DNA of 57,970 nt from contig NW_003546243.1 of the NCBI RefSeq assembly GCF_000090795.2, positions 243,224 through 301,193 of the forward strand, in the 5' to 3' direction. The position numbers and the translations under genes are program-made. Each line of letters opens with the position of its first letter. Positions within the stretch are counted from its first letter, which is position 1. The notes under the pieces are model-generated. The model searched no databases and was not told where the DNA came from. It saw only the letters and a list, made by a program, of their open reading frames with translations. The stretch comes from Amphimedon queenslandica. Taxonomy: Eukaryota > Porifera > Demospongiae > Haplosclerida > Niphatidae. Of this stretch, positions 49,043 to 57,970 are shown piece after piece.

Positions 49043-50047
49043 TATTATTGTGTAGGAGTAAGAATTGTGAGACCAGCACAGCCTCAACAAGTAAGAGATC
49101 AGATGGTACAGGGCATTTTATCAAAAATGACTATGAGAAATTTCTCCTTTTTAATATTTTTCCTGATGCATATACGTGTACTTATGTTGTGTAGAAAGTT
49201 TGAGCTGATTCCAATCAAATTTTGATTTATTGCAAATTTTTGAAGTTGCTCAAAAAATTTTGCCAAAATTGAAAAGTAGAGAATTCTCCATTATTATAAT
49301 TTTTTCTGATGCATATATATGTACTTATGTTGTGTAGAAAGTTTGAGCTGGTTCCAATCAAAATTGGATTTTTTACGAGTTTTTAAGTTTACTCCAAAAT
49401 CAGGCCAAAAGTCCCTGTACTATAGTGCAGGGATTTTGGTCAAATTTCACCAAAAATGGAAAGTAGAGAATTCTCAATTTTTATAATTTTTTTCTGATGC
49501 ATATACATGTACTTATGTTGTGTAGAAAGTTTGAGCTGGTTCCAATCAAAATTGGATTTTTTACGAGTTTTTAAGTTTACTCCAAAATCAGGCCAAAGTC
49601 CCTGTACTGTAGTACATGGTCTCGGGCCAAGTTTTGGCAAAAATGACTAGGAGAGAATTCACCATTTTAATAATTTTTTCTGATGCATATACATGTACTT
49701 AACATGTGTAGAAAGTTTGAGCTGGTTCTGATCAAATTTGCATTTTTTACGAATTTTTTATTCATTAGTTTATTGTTTATTTGTACATGTACGTGTATTA
49801 TATAGGCAGTAGCATATATGTACATGTACATGTATGTGAATTGCAGTCTAGTAATAAACCAATGCGACTCCTCATGGTGCCATTGATTTACTTGACACAT
49901 TTATTTCAGATGGTTAACTCTCAGCCCCCACTGGGTCCTTCTCATCCAGCCCCTCTCCCTCCACAAACCAATCAGCTCATCTCCCCTATCAATGATTTGC
50001 CTAAGCAACATCAATCTACCTGGGATAGTGATGAAGACTTTGACTGA
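41319..50047 (+). CDS. HELZ: HELZ-type SF1 (UPF1-like) RNA helicase with three CCCH and one C2H2 zinc finger
   Basis: HELZ proteins are cytoplasmic Upf1-like helicases that act on mRNA and bind poly(A)-binding protein and the CCR4-NOT complex. The first exon (41319-42256) has VCKICFN...RCPNCRQSW and three CCCH fingers: CSNIQKKQLCGKGPGLCTFAH, CKYVMTTGACTFGQRCTFAH and CMGILTKKRCYYGDRCTFAH, each followed by a xELxxW motif. A U1-type C2H2 finger sits between fingers 2 and 3 (LYCNQCNIWCTGKKQYDEHI). The middle region (VVMFDVLDTGFVFRNVELVS, MHNLLYLEEYQERKDISR) matches HELZ. Helicase motifs: TLNDEQKKAL (Q motif), GPFGCGKTRT (I), FIDEAAQ (II), VVLAGDTMQ (III), NHRSHE, NVQGKEFRALLISTVRTSH and NTAITRARE (VI). 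The C-terminus is Gln/Pro-rich and low complexity, ending STWDSDEDFD. Introns hold (CT)n, (GA)n, (AT)n, (TTA)n and the dispersed repeats. Confidence 0.93.
42721..42762. repeat. (GA)n tract directly after a HELZ donor
   Basis: Exon end CAACAACT, then gtaagaggagagagagag. This is one of four HELZ donors followed by long GA tracts. Confidence 0.8.
43993..44160. repeat. (CT)n microsatellite before a HELZ acceptor
   Basis: About 165 bp of CTCTCT/CCCTCT ending CTCTTAG at the exon for YDLYDVRVDIKDRLEM. Acts as an extreme polypyrimidine tract. Confidence 0.9.
44925..45125 (+). repeat. Dispersed intronic repeat copy (HELZ intron before motif I)
   Basis: ACCTGCTCCAAAG...CCCTGTACC, then GACTAGGAGAGAATTC, TTTTTTCCTGATGCATATAC, AATGTTTGAAATGATTTAGA and GAATTTTTAAAGTTGCTC. 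It is contained in the intron between PRYTG (44880) and IPTLVLGPFG (45263). Confidence 0.85.
45433..45536. repeat. (GA)n/(GGGA)n microsatellite after a HELZ donor
   Basis: Donor gtaagtagagagaggg leads straight into the purine run. Confidence 0.8.
46965..47043. repeat. (GA)n microsatellite after a HELZ donor
   Basis: AACATTAAG|gtagagagagag, purine tract to about 47043; the next exon begins with motif VI coding sequence. Confidence 0.8.
48788..48845. repeat. (AT)n microsatellite in a HELZ intron
   Basis: Uninterrupted run of about 28 AT units. Nothing else is in the intron except decayed AT-rich sequence. Confidence 0.95.
49120..49770 (+). repeat. Dispersed intronic repeat, tandem cluster of about four units (HELZ last intron)
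   Basis: Four repeats of TTTTTTCTGATGCATATAyr, TGTACTTATGTTGTGTAGAA, AGTTTGAGCTGrTTCCAATC and GGATTTTTTACGAGTTTTTA, at about 49150-49250, 49270-49390, 49440-49570 and 49625-49770. Between units lie the palindromic CCCTGTACTATAGTGCAGGG and its variants. This is the best-preserved copy and suits building a consensus. Confidence 0.9.
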
Positions 50048-50944
50048 GAGAGAGAGAGAGAGAGAGGGAAGGGAAAGAGAGACAAGACTTAGAGTGAAGC
50101 GATTACAGTATATGCATCAATGCACTGACACACATACACATAATGTGTGTGTGTGTGTGTGTGTGTGCATATAAGAGTCCCATTTTGTAATGGATTATTT
50201 TGTAATAGAATTATTTTATGCATTTTCAATCAATGTCATTGTTGGCCTTGCCTATGCGAGGTATAGGTATCTGTGGTTGTTGTCATTACCCGAGCCACGC
50301 GTAGGCGTGAAGCAAGGGTAAAGCCAAAGATGAAGCCTAACCTCCTTCAGTTTATAGGAGCGACTACAGAGGGTAATCCAATCATCCTGACAGAGCTAAT
50401 GCCGACCAGCCTAAGAAAGGAATTAGAGACTGGAGGACTGGCTTATCCTGCCATACTGAGCATCAGTTTAGGCGTAGCCTGTGCTCTCAATTACCTTCAT
50501 CTCTTGTTATCTTATTGTTATGTTATGGGAGGTGGGGGGTGGGTACGGTTATGGTTGGAGGGTTAAAGTATCAGATTATGGTACAGTGTTAGCCTCCAAC
50601 CTCTTACAAGCACATGCAATCCTGTCTATTTAGCTCATTGAACGTTGTTTGATAGAGAACTACACACAGCATCTGACATTATAAATGAATAAAACAAAAA
50701 CTTGAGTGAAGTAGTGAATTAGTTTTATACTTTTAACTTTCTTTAGATACAGAAATGATTTTGTAGCTATTCATTAATTAATTATACTATTGCTTTACAG
50801 TCTTTTTAATTATATAGACTTTAATTTTTAATGATTTTTAATTTTTGGTGATAAACTGATACCGGTAACTGAAATACGAATGCCCCCAGCTGTTACTGAC
50901 TTACTGTTACACCGCCTCGTGTTACACTTTTAGAATATCCTGTT
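50048..50944. other. Intergenic region with kinase relic and (TG)n
   Basis: HELZ 3' flank with (GA)n directly after the stop (50046-50068), then (TG)n (50144-50167), then the kinase fragment at 50303-50518. The remainder is AT-rich with no supported gene. Confidence 0.5.
50303..50518 (+). pseudogene. Protein kinase domain fragment (N-lobe/hinge to helix E)
   Basis: About 65 in-frame codons read KPNLLQFIGATTEGNPIILT, ELMPTSLRKELETGGL and ILSISLGVACALNYLHLL. This is the beta4-hinge-alphaE segment of a tyrosine-kinase-like domain, of a type I associate with large sponge kinase families. There is no glycine loop, catalytic Lys, HRD or DFG nearby, and the frame then runs into Gly/Trp-coding junk. 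It is therefore a detached exon or dead fragment. Confidence 0.8.
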
Positions 50945-53900
50945 ATGGGTGCTCTACCATGTCTACTGCTGTTATGTGCTCTAATTCATCTCGTGTCATC
51001 TGTATCAAGAAGTGTTAGATGCCGTGGGACTTATTATCGTCGTAAGGAGACCCTTTCAAATATAAAACTATTCTTTCCTCTCTTCTCTCTAGCTAATGAA
51101 AGCTGTATGTATAAAGGTCCGGGATATTCTAAATTTTACTACGACAGTTATGAAGATTCCTGTAGAGTTTTTGTCTATCGTGAATGTATTTATGAGCCGA
51201 ACAGTGGATATTATGGCAATCCTCATAACATGTTTGACAAACTGAGAGATTGTCAAAACACGTGTTTTTGTAAGGCTCTCTAATCTCTATTATAATTATC
51301 TTTTATGTAATTTTGTTATTATCGCTAAGCAGCACTATTGTACCTGATATATAGATTAATGTGTATGGCATAGCCTCCCAGTGTTCACCTCCATTTAACA
51401 GACAGCACATTCCTTACTGTACATGATAAAATAACATTCACATATAGGACACCTCTGTATAACAGAGCAACTTTCCTGTACTGAAGTGTCCATTATATAC
51501 TGCTATATTTAATCAATTTTTTTGCAGCTCCCATATATCCTCCCTCCAGCAGCTCCACATCATCCCTTCATACTTCCAGTTCAACATTAATGATTAATCC
51601 AACTCAGTCTCTTACAGTTTCTGCTTTTGGAACATCACCATCAACTGATGATGAACTCTCTTTTTTTGGAGCATCAACTGATGATGAATTCTCTTTTTTT
51701 GGAGCATCAACTGATGATGATTTCTATTATGCTGGAACATCAGCTGATACCTTATTCTTTCTACCAACTCTCACTCCTTCCTCCTCTTCCTTTCCCTCTT
51801 CATCAACTCCATTTCTCTCCTCACTTACTTCCAGTTCAATCTCTCCATCTTTTTCTGTCCCCTCTCCTTCTCTCTTTCCCTCTCTTACTCTCTCTTCTTC
51901 TTCTCTAGCTCTCTCTCTCTCTCTTACTCTCTCTTCTTCTTCTCTCTCTCCCTCTCTCTCATCTCTCCATACTTTCCCTTCTTCCTCTTCTGTTTCAACC
52001 TCTCAACCTGATCTCACCATTTCTTCAACTTCCAGTACATCCGAGCTTCTCAATCAGTATTTCTTCATACCTGGTTCCATACTACTTGCAATAATCATCA
52101 TGATCCTACCAATGTTGTACATTATTATCTTTTGCTATATGAGATTTTCTGCCCTTCGAACTGTAAGTCTTAAAATTGTTCTGAGGATAATTATTGTCAT
52201 CATTATTATTGCTGTTATCATTACCGGTATTATTATTGTTATTTATTGTGCTGTTATATTTCTTTTAAAATTGTTATTATTTTTTTGTAGGGACGGCCTT
52301 CTACTAGTGCTATGGAGACTGAAGCAGCCTCTACCAATGCTATGGAGACTGGAGCAGCCTCTACCAATGCTATGGAGACTGGAGCAGCCTCTACCAGTGC
52401 TATGGAGACTGGAGCAACCTCTACCAGTGCTATGGAGACTGGAGCAGCCCCTACTAATGCCATGGAGACTGGAGCAGCCTCTACCAGTGCTATGGAGACT
52501 GTAGCAGCCTCTACCAGTGCTATGGAGACTGGAGCAACCTCTACCAATGCTATGGAGACTGGAGCAGCCTCAACCAATGCTATGGAGACTGGAGCAGCCT
52601 CTACCAATGCTATGGAGACTGTAGCAGCCCCTACTAGTGCTATGGAGACTGTAGCAGCCTCTACCAGTGCTATGGAGAATAAAGCAGCCTCTACCAGTGC
52701 TATGGAGACTGGAGCAGCCTCAACCAATGCTATGGAGACTGTAGCAGCCTCTACCAATGCTATGGAGACTGGAGCAGCCTCTACCAGTACTATGGAGACT
52801 GGAGCAGCCCCTACTAATGCTATGGAGACTGGAGCAGCCTCTACCAGTGCTATGGAGACTGGAGCAGCCCCTACTAATGCTATGGAGACTGGAACAACCC
52901 CTACTAATGCTATGGAGAATAAAGCAGCCTCTACCAGTGCTATGGAGACTGTAGCAGCCTCTACCAGTGCTATCGAGAATGAAGCAGCCTCTACCAGTGC
53001 TATGGAGACTGGAGCAGCCTCAACCAATGCTATGGAGACTGGAGCAGCCTCTACCAATGCTATGGAGACTGGAGCAGCCCCTACTAATGCTATGGAGACT
53101 GGAGCAGCCTCAACCAGTGCTATGGAGACTGGAGCAGCCTCTACCAGTCCTATGAAGACTGGAGCAACCTCTACCAGTCCTATTGAGGCTGGAGCATCCT
53201 CTACCAGTCCTATGGAGACTGCAGCAACCTCTACCAGTGCTATGGAGACTGGAGCAGCCTCAACCAATGCTATGGAGACTGGAGCTGCCTCTACCAGTCC
53301 TATGGAGACTGGAGCAGCCCCTACTAATGCTATGGAGACTGGAGCAGCCTCAACCAGTGCTATGGAGACTGTAACAGCCTCTACCAGTGCTATGGAGACT
53401 GGAGCAGCCTCTACCAGTGCTATGGAGACTGTAGCAGCCTCTACCAGTGCTATGGAGACTGGAGCAGCCTCTACCAATGCTATGGAGACTGGAGCAACCT
53501 CTACCAGTGCTATGAAGACTGGGGCAGCCTCTACCAGTGCTAAAAAGAAGAAGAAGAAGAAGAAGACTGGAGCAGCCTCTACCAGTGCTATGGAGACTGG
53601 AGCAGCCTCTACCAGTGCTAAAAAGAAGAAGAAGAAGAAGAAGACTGGAGCAGCCTCAACCAGTGCTATGGAGACTGTAACAGCCTCTACCAGTGCCATG
53701 AAGACTGGAGCAGCCTCTACCTGTGCTATGGAGACTGGAGCAGCCTCTACCAGTGCTAAAAAGAAGAAGAAGACTGGAGCAGTCTTTATCAGTGCTATGG
53801 AGACTGGAGCCACCTCTACCAGTGCCATGAAGACTGGAGCAGCCTCTACCAGTGCCATGGAGACTGGAGCAGCCTCTACCAGTGCTATGGAGACTGTAGC

Positions 53901-54387
53901 AATGTTTACCAGTGCTATGAAGACTGTAGCAGCCTCTACCAGTACTATGAAGACTGGAGCAGCCTCTGCCAGTGCTATGAAGACTGTAGCAGCCTCTACC
54001 AGTGCTATGAAGACTGTAGCAGCCTCTACCAGTACTATGGAGACTGGAGCAGCCTCTACCAGTCCTATGAAGACTGGAGCAACCTTTATGGAGACTGGAG
54101 TAGTCTCTACCAGTGCTATGAAGACTGAAGCAGCCTCTACAAGTGCTAAAAAGAAGAAGAAGAAGACTGGAGCAGCCTCTACCAGTGCTATGGAGGCTGG
54201 AGCAACCTCTACCAGTGCAATGGAGACTGGAGCAACCTCTACCAGTGCTATGGAGACTGGAGCAACCTCTACCAGTGCTATGGAGACTGAAGTAGCCTCT
54301 ACCAGTGGTAAAAAGAAAAAGAAAAAAAATAAAGGCAGGAGCAGCCTCTCTACCAGTGCTATGGAGACTGGAGCAGCTTATCTATAA
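50945..54387 (+). CDS. Kunitz-like single-pass membrane protein with a giant 10-residue-repeat cytoplasmic tail
   Basis: ATG 50945 gives a signal peptide (MGALPCLLLLCALIHLVSSV). After a small intron (CGTC|gtaagg to CTCTAG, 51092) comes a divergent Kunitz/BPTI-like fold: ESCMYKGPGYSKFYYDSYED, then SCRVFVYRECIY, YYGNPHNMF and CQNTC. The second Kunitz Cys is Gly here (GPG for GPC), and the C4-C5 loop is longer than usual. Splicing at 51271/51531 adds a Ser/Thr-rich stalk with three STDDEFSFFGA repeats, then a transmembrane helix (FFIPGSILLAIIIMILPMLY, IIIFCYMRF, ~52060-52150). Splicing at 52163/52291 joins RT to GRPSTSAMET, which opens a tail of about 690 residues made of a degenerate METGAASTSA decamer, with blocks of 5-8 Lys in place of MET. 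Stop at 54387. Each splice junction preserves frame. The tail is Ser/Thr/Ala-rich with periodic Glu; its function is unknown. Confidence 0.7.
52303..54380 (+). repeat. Coding minisatellite, 30-bp unit, about 68 copies
   Basis: Consensus unit GCTATGGAGACTGGAGCAGC then CTCTACCAGT. Variants include ACTGTAGCAGCC, AATAAAGCAGCC, CCTACTAATGCC and lysine-codon insertions at about 53540, 53620, 53758, 54148 and 54308. Length changes are multiples of three. Other frames are open too: LWRLEQPLPV on the plus strand and ALVEAAPVSI on the minus strand. Openness alone therefore does not prove translation. Confidence 0.97.
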
Positions 54388-54527
54388 CTAGTAGTGATTT
54401 ATACTCAACTCATCATTTAGCCTTTTCTCTCTTTCATTGACTCTAGTTTCTCATTATTATTTCAGTAATCATTGATAGTGACATTCATAGTGATCAGGAG
54501 TGATGTGACAGAGCAGCATCTGATGAC
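54388..54527. other. Short spacer between Kunitz-repeat gene and endoglycoceramidase
   Basis: 140 bp, holding a CTTTTCTCTCTTTC stretch and AT-rich sequence. It must contain the EGCase promoter or a trans-splice/5' UTR boundary. No motif that can be defended. Confidence 0.35.
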
Positions 54528-56962
54528 ATGGCTAATAAGGTTGTAATTTTAGCAACATCTTTGCTCTTTCTTTCTTGTAGTCGCCCACAAACTGCCAGTG
54601 AGGGGGACTCTGACAAATGTTGTTTTAAGGTTGATGAGAAGACTAAACAGATTATAGACAGTGATGGTAAGACTGTATAATATATAAGTATGATATTAGA
54701 TCTATATATGTTATCAATTTGCTTCTTATAAAAATTATTGTCCTTGTAATAGGTAAAGCAAGACTCTTTCATGGTGTGAACATTGTAAGCTTCATTGTAA
54801 TACTTTTCTATTGCTATTTATAACTTTAGGTGTTCAAGTCATTTCCATTTCATCCCAACAATGGTAGCACATTTGATCCAGAGTATTCACTGAACGAAGA
54901 GGATATTCAGTTCCTCTCTGATAATGGGTTTAACGTCGTTAGGTTTTATGTTGCATGGCCTGGAGTAGAACCAGTCAAAGACCAGTACAACAGTACCTAC
55001 CTGGATGTAAGCTGCACCTACATATCATGTCATGCATTAATATTGTATTATACTAGGTTATTGAGGATTTTGTGAACAAGCTGGGAAAGAAAGGGATATA
55101 CTCAATCCTGGATTGTCACCAGGACCTTTGGTCTAGAAAATTTTGTGGTATTAAGTTGTAATGTTTAATATCTAATGGATGTGTTTATTTTGTTGTAGGT
55201 GAAGGAGCGCCTGATTATGCTGCACTTTATGAGAATCGTTCTATCAAGCCACTTCCTTTCCCAGAGCTATTTCCTCAGCTTAGTCCTTTCAAAGTGGACC
55301 CTGCCACCGGGTGAATACTCATGCATAATCAAGGATTATTAGTATAAGTTCGTTTTATAGATATCCTTATCCAAAGGACTGTCAAAAGCATAGCTTCTTT
55401 ACGTATTATTTTAGTGATGCTGTGGGGAAATCAGTGTAAGTTACAGCTACCATATGGTACCATACCTTATCCTGGGATAATAGGCAAAGCTTGTTTGACA
55501 ATGAGCAGGATATCCAGGAGAGGTTTGGATTGTTCTGGGGCAAAGTTGCTCAAAAGTTTTCTAGCAATCCTTATGTACTAGGATATGAATTATTGAATGA
55601 GCCATGGGCTGGTGATATATACAGTCACATTGATCAGACTGAACCAAGTCAGCAGCTCGCAATGATAACGATTGCATTCAATTGCACTGGCATACAATAG
55701 GTGTTGCTGACAAAAAGAATCTTCAGCCATTGTATTCAAAGCTACACAATGCCATCAGACAATACGACACTGAGCATATCATATTCTTTGAGCCAACAGT
55801 CATATTCACTAGTGTATGTTAGTATGTACTTTAATTCATTTCTTGCTTTTGCTTTTTCTTTAGCTTCCTGATAAAAAGTTCTCATCTACAGGATTAACAG
55901 AAGGTCCAGGAGGTCCAGACTACAATGACAGGTTGCCTTAATTTTATAAACTCATTTATTAGTGCAATTCTGCAGGCAAGTCTATTCTTACCACATGTAT
56001 TGCATCATAATGGACAGTATGGGCCAGGTAAGCTATTGGAAGTAGCTTGTTTTATTGTTAAAATAGCCTTCAAATGCATTTCTCTGTGACCTGTTGGATG
56101 AGGACCTGTTTAACATAAGAATGTCAGACTTGCAGAAACTATCCACTGGAGGCTTTATGACTGAATGGTATATATAGCAATGAGTGTTTTGATATATTAA
56201 TATTATGCATCTTGCATGTAGGGGAGCATATACTGCATTGTCCCCTGGTTCTGCTGCAATGAGTGATGCTCTTGAGTTAATGGTGAAACAACATATGCCA
56301 AAGATCTATTCTTTCTTTTATTTCCTTTAGAAATTAGCTGACAGTCATTTGCAGTCGTGGTCCTACTGGCAATATAAAGGGTATGATAGTTATTGAGTGT
56401 TCATGCAGTATTATCATGATTCTCCAGGTATGGTGATTTTACAACACAATCAGACACTGATGAAGGCCTGTATTACAAGAATGGCACTGTCCAAGCTGAG
56501 AAACTAAAACTTCTCTCCCGCACATATGCCCATGTAATGACACACTCATAATTTAGTCATTTATGTTTATATGCATGGATACAGGCTGTGTCAGGGCGAT
56601 TCCTTAACACTTCATTTGATCAAGTTACTTCAAAGTTCTCACTGACATTTGAAGCTGATACTTCAGTTAAGAGTACAACCGATTGCTTGATATACCTCAA
56701 TGAGAAACTGTACTATCCAAATGGGTACAATGTCATGTATGTATCATGTGCATGTTTTAGTCGCTTTTGAATCTGGTTGTTGTGTATTATTATAGTGTCC
56801 ATCCTAATGCATCAATGAAAGTTTTCAAAGCTCCTAATCAAGTAACTCTTAATTTCACCAGCGATGCAATAGATGGACAGGTTAATAGCTTCATTTCTTT
56901 GTGATTTATTATTATTTTGATTTTATACGTAGGCTATCATGGTGACTATAGATTTGAACTGA
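54528..56962 (+). CDS. Endoglycoceramidase (GH5), secreted
   Basis: This enzyme cleaves the bond between oligosaccharide and ceramide in glycosphingolipids; in cnidarians it serves digestion of dietary glycolipids. ATG 54528 gives a signal peptide (MANKVVILATSLLFLSCS). Exons in order: KTKQIIDSDGKARLFHGVNI, DIQFLSDNGFNVVRFYVAWP then GVEP, IYSILDCHQDLWSRKFCGEG (catalytic-site His/Gln/Asp loop), GLFWGKVAQKFSSNPYVLGY, then ELLNEPWAGD with the acid/base Glu. After HIIFFEPTVIF, YSYHMYCIIM and FLCDLLDEDLFNIRMSDLQK comes GGFMTEWGAYT with the nucleophile Glu. SWSYWQYKGYGDF and a beta-sandwich C-terminal domain (FSLTFEADTSVKSTTDCLIY) finish the protein, TGA at 56960-56962, about 500 residues. About twelve short introns. 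Both catalytic Glu are present, so it should be active. Confidence 0.95.
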
Positions 56963-57094
56963 TCATGAATTTGAATTTGTTGATTTGTTTTTTTTATAGA
57001 AGTGGCTGTTTTTGTTCTAAAAATAAGTGATTATTTTTAATTTTTATATAATTATTATAAAATCTATTTTAACTGGGTGGAGCTGAGTTGATCA
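56963..57094. other. Short intergenic spacer between two secreted lipid hydrolases
   Basis: 132 bp, AT-rich, including TTTTATATAATTATTATAAA at about 57042; the next gene is on the same strand. Confidence 0.35.
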
Positions 57095-57970
57095 ATGATG
57101 AAGAAGCTCCTTTTCTCTTTCTTGTTGTTTCTTTATTCTAGCGGTGTCCCTGTCTTTTGCAGTGACTTCAACTGTACCTCGCTTCCTCCGCTATCTCGTC
57201 AAGCTGGCACTGTACATGAGCTGAGGCCCCAAGACATTAAAGTTGTCATGGCTTTTGGTGACAGCATCACCGCTGGTGAGCTGATAAAATTTATACACTG
57301 ATTTGTTATCATTGTTCTAGGTTTTTCAATGAAAGGGATTCATGGTCTTGATACTATATATGAATACAGGGTAAGACTCTTATGTAGGCTGCAATAAACT
57401 GTCATATGCACTGCAGGGTCTGTCCTGGAGCATTGGTGGAGATCCAAATGCTACCACAATACCTGGCTTTCTGAAAACCTACACACCAGACCTAATAGGA
57501 GCCAGTTTGAAGTCACATATTTTAGAGGTAATCCTATGTAACGTTTTTCACTTTAGTACACTTTGCTGAGATGGCATAGAGCTGAAATAGTTGTCAATTT
57601 TCGTTTAGTTTTGTTATGGTGATGCATGTATTCCTGATCAGCATAGACCGTCTGAGGATGTGTTCAATGCTGCCCAGACCGGTGCAATGCTCAGTAATGT
57701 CAATAAGGAAGAGTATAAGTACCTTTATGAGCAAGTCAGCAAGGTAGATATATATATTTATATCTGGAATTAGTACAGTAATAATAATAATAATAATAAT
57801 TTTAGAATAGTAAAATTGACATGAAGAATGACTGGAAGTTGTTAACTATCCTAGCTGGTTTTAATGATCTTTGCTTAGGGTAAGTGCATTGGTTTTATTC
57901 ATATACTGATCGTATTCATAGATGTTCTGGCAAAGTCCCAATACTGACGCCTGACGATTTTGAGTCTAAC
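57095..57970 (+). CDS. Phospholipase B1-like GDSL/SGNH lipase, 5' part (runs off the window)
   Basis: PLB1 enzymes release fatty acids from phospholipids at the cell surface or in the gut. ATG 57095 (or the adjacent ATG 57098) gives a signal peptide (MMKKLLFSFLLFLYSSGVPV). LRPQDIKVVMAFGDSITAG holds the block I serine (GDS). Following exons read FSMKGIHGLDTIYEYR, GLSWSIGGDPNATTIPGFLK, DVFNAAQTGAMLSNV, DWKLLTILAGFNDLCLG (block III, G-x-N-D) and CSGKVPILTPDDFESN. The match to one PLB1 SGNH repeat is clear (RGLS.S.GGD, N.A..GA). Only the first half of one catalytic domain is visible; the block V Asp-His pair must lie beyond 57970. Confidence 0.92.

Noticed and set aside
52254..53858. 534-codon minus-strand frame (ALVEAAPVSI repeats)
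   Set aside because: Antisense reading of the coding minisatellite; no upstream exon, signal peptide or splice logic on that strand.

Overview
The window is nuclear DNA of an early-branching animal. The genes are intron-rich and compact, with many introns under 100 bp and GT...AG borders, the background is AT-rich, and simple repeats are abundant. The families are animal-specific: copine, NCKAP1, a GABA-B-like class C GPCR, AP1AR/gadkin-like, HELZ, Kunitz and VWA-Ig. A kinase fragment of the type abundant in demosponges, together with the gene style, suggests a demosponge close to Amphimedon. That species assignment is inference.

Layout. 1-1600: a foldback (MITE-like) element and intronic repeats. 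1611-3809 (-): the 5' nine exons of a copine; the rest of its vWA domain is not visible. 5262-6197 (-): a single-exon orphan helical protein. 6762-15782 (-): a complete NCKAP1/HEM (WAVE complex) gene with a 178-bp satellite in one intron. 16173-18126 (-): a secreted VWA + Ig protein. 18389-21703 (-): a Cys-rich/FN3-like single-pass membrane protein interrupted by a 646-bp assembly gap. A decayed copy of its first exon lies at about 22575-22735. 22837-23984 (-): a NUDT7/8-type Nudix hydrolase.

From 24536 the coding strand switches. 24536-29105 (+): a tandem pair of SSUH2-like zinc-finger proteins, both ending in a CaaX-like box. 29740-39982 (+): a tandem pair of GABA-B-like class C GPCRs with near-identical patches that suggest gene conversion. 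40237-41080 (-): an AP1AR/gadkin-like gene, head-to-head with 41319-50047 (+), a HELZ-type SF1 helicase carrying three CCCH fingers and one C2H2 finger. About 50303-50518: a kinase-domain fragment. 50945-54387 (+): a Kunitz-like, Ser-rich, single-pass membrane protein whose predicted cytoplasmic tail is a minisatellite of about 700 codons. 54528-56962 (+): a GH5 endoglycoceramidase. 57095-end (+): the 5' part of a phospholipase B1/GDSL lipase.

No operon-like pathway links all the genes. Local relationships are tandem duplication (SSUH2, GPCR), short divergent promoters (NUDT/SSUH2, AP1AR/HELZ) and adjacent secreted lipid hydrolases (EGCase, PLB). The most unusual non-genic signal is a dispersed AT-rich repeat that lies inside introns of five different genes, at seven loci, in the same orientation relative to host transcription every time.
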